Source of the DNA: Candidatus Bathyarchaeota archaeon
GTDB lineage: Archaea > Thermoproteota > Bathyarchaeia > Bathyarchaeales > DTEX01
Assembly: GCA_021162225.1 (NCBI GenBank)
Contig: JAGGZB010000002.1
Coordinates: forward strand, 1-14,136
Direction of reading: 5' to 3'
Length of the DNA: 14,136 bases
Positions 13,745 through 14,136 of the stretch are shown in pieces. The first letter of the stretch is position 1. Each line of letters begins with the position of its first letter. A model generated the notes under the pieces. It did no database searches and was not told where the DNA came from. It saw only the letters and a program-made list of their open reading frames with translations. The position numbers and the translations under genes were made by a program.

Positions 13745-14136
13745 TTACTCTGAAACTCGTTCCCAAATCGGTGGAATACGCTTTTCAGATTCTGATCCGA
13801 GAATTACTGGATCTATCCCCGCGATTTCGCATAGATATACCAGTGGGCGAACGTGATTTCCAGCAACTCCAAGTATATGATTGCATGGAAAGACATTTAT
13901 GAATTCATCGAAGGTGCAGTGAAGCTTCGCATGGACATGCGGCCACGTTGGATTCGTTTCTTCATTGATTGCCTTTCTCTCCTCGGGTGGAAGCTCAACA
14001 GCCTCGCCCAAGACTATAACCATGTAGAGCTTATCATTCCATAGTCCAAGCCTCGCAAATGTTATCTCTCCCGGGGCGGCGTCAAATTCAACAGAGGCTC
14101 CTCCAGCCTTAAAGTAGAATTCCAACGCTGGATGAA
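13745..14136 (-). CDS. L-fucose isomerase-like protein, C-terminal part, cut by the window edge
   Basis: C-terminal domain of the L-fucose/L-arabinose isomerase-like fold family, of which 130 codons are visible. The segments EFYFKAGGASVEFDAAPGE, ITFARLG, NPTWPHVHAKL, DEFINVFPCNHILGVAGNH and YLCEIAGIDPVIL follow the family order, with the conserved metal/substrate-side His in PCNH. The frame is still open at the right edge: codons beyond the TTG at 14125 read HPA before it, so that TTG is an internal leucine and the N-terminal two thirds or so lie outside. Whether it is a true ketol isomerase cannot be judged without the rest. It converges on the GGT-like gene with a 91-nt gap in which I see no clear terminator. 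The neighbourhood suggests sugar metabolism. Confidence 0.85.
   Translation of the reverse strand, partial: HPALEFYFKAGGASVEFDAAPGEITFARLGLWNDKLYMVIVLGEAVELPPEERKAINEETNPTWPHVHAKLHCTFDEFINVFPCNHILGVAGNHVRPLVYLCEIAGIDPVILGSESEKRIPPIWERVSE

Noticed and set aside
14123..14125. TTG at 14125 as the start of the fucose isomerase-like gene
   Set aside because: The frame continues to the edge, and only the C-terminal domain of a much longer family is present.

Overview
This window is archaeal. It carries an aIF5A with the deoxyhypusine-site motif, Nob1, pelota (aDom34), a Trm5-type tRNA methyltransferase and an archaeal DUF371 protein. Many genes have archaeal TATA-like boxes a short distance upstream, and several have Shine-Dalgarno-like purine tracts. 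Arginine is mostly AGA/AGG. The gene set fits a TACK-type lineage such as Bathyarchaeia, but that placement is a guess and no rRNA is present to test it. I found no tRNA, rRNA, CRISPR array, transposase or integrase.

The left part (1 to about 8.2 kb) is mostly housekeeping. It starts with a threonine aldolase cut by the left edge, which converges on aIF5A. A divergent promoter region then leads rightwards to NAD kinase and nob1, which abut. A 187-nt gap with a striking inverted repeat separates nob1 from pelota. Pelota converges with a phosphomannomutase/phosphoglucomutase on the minus strand. DUF371 (+) follows and overlaps tail to tail with trm5 (-). trm5 lies downstream of a PfkB-family sugar kinase (-). 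This part covers translation, ribosome maturation and rescue, tRNA modification, NADP supply and sugar-phosphate metabolism.

The right part (about 8.2 to 14.1 kb) is accessory and metabolic. After a 383-nt gap with a 19-bp palindrome made of two back-to-back TATA boxes, the minus strand carries three genes in one direction: a creatininase-family amidohydrolase, an enolase-superfamily (mandelate racemase-like) enzyme, and a decayed TIM-barrel amidohydrolase. The last has lost its centre and has an amber codon in an otherwise readable C-terminus. Upstream of them on the same strand is a GAF-domain protein of the free methionine-(R)-sulfoxide reductase family. Divergent from it is a gamma-glutamyltransferase-like Ntn hydrolase without a signal peptide. 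The window ends in the C-terminal part of an L-fucose isomerase-like protein. These look like enzymes for breaking down an acid sugar or amide/lactone-type compound. The substrate cannot be read from the sequence, and the loss of one enzyme suggests the route is changing or redundant.

Four start codons should be placed inside the longest open frames (aIF5A, phosphohexomutase, PfkB kinase, perhaps NAD kinase), because ribosome-binding sites and family N-termini agree on internal starts. Both edge genes are partial, and their frames run off the window.
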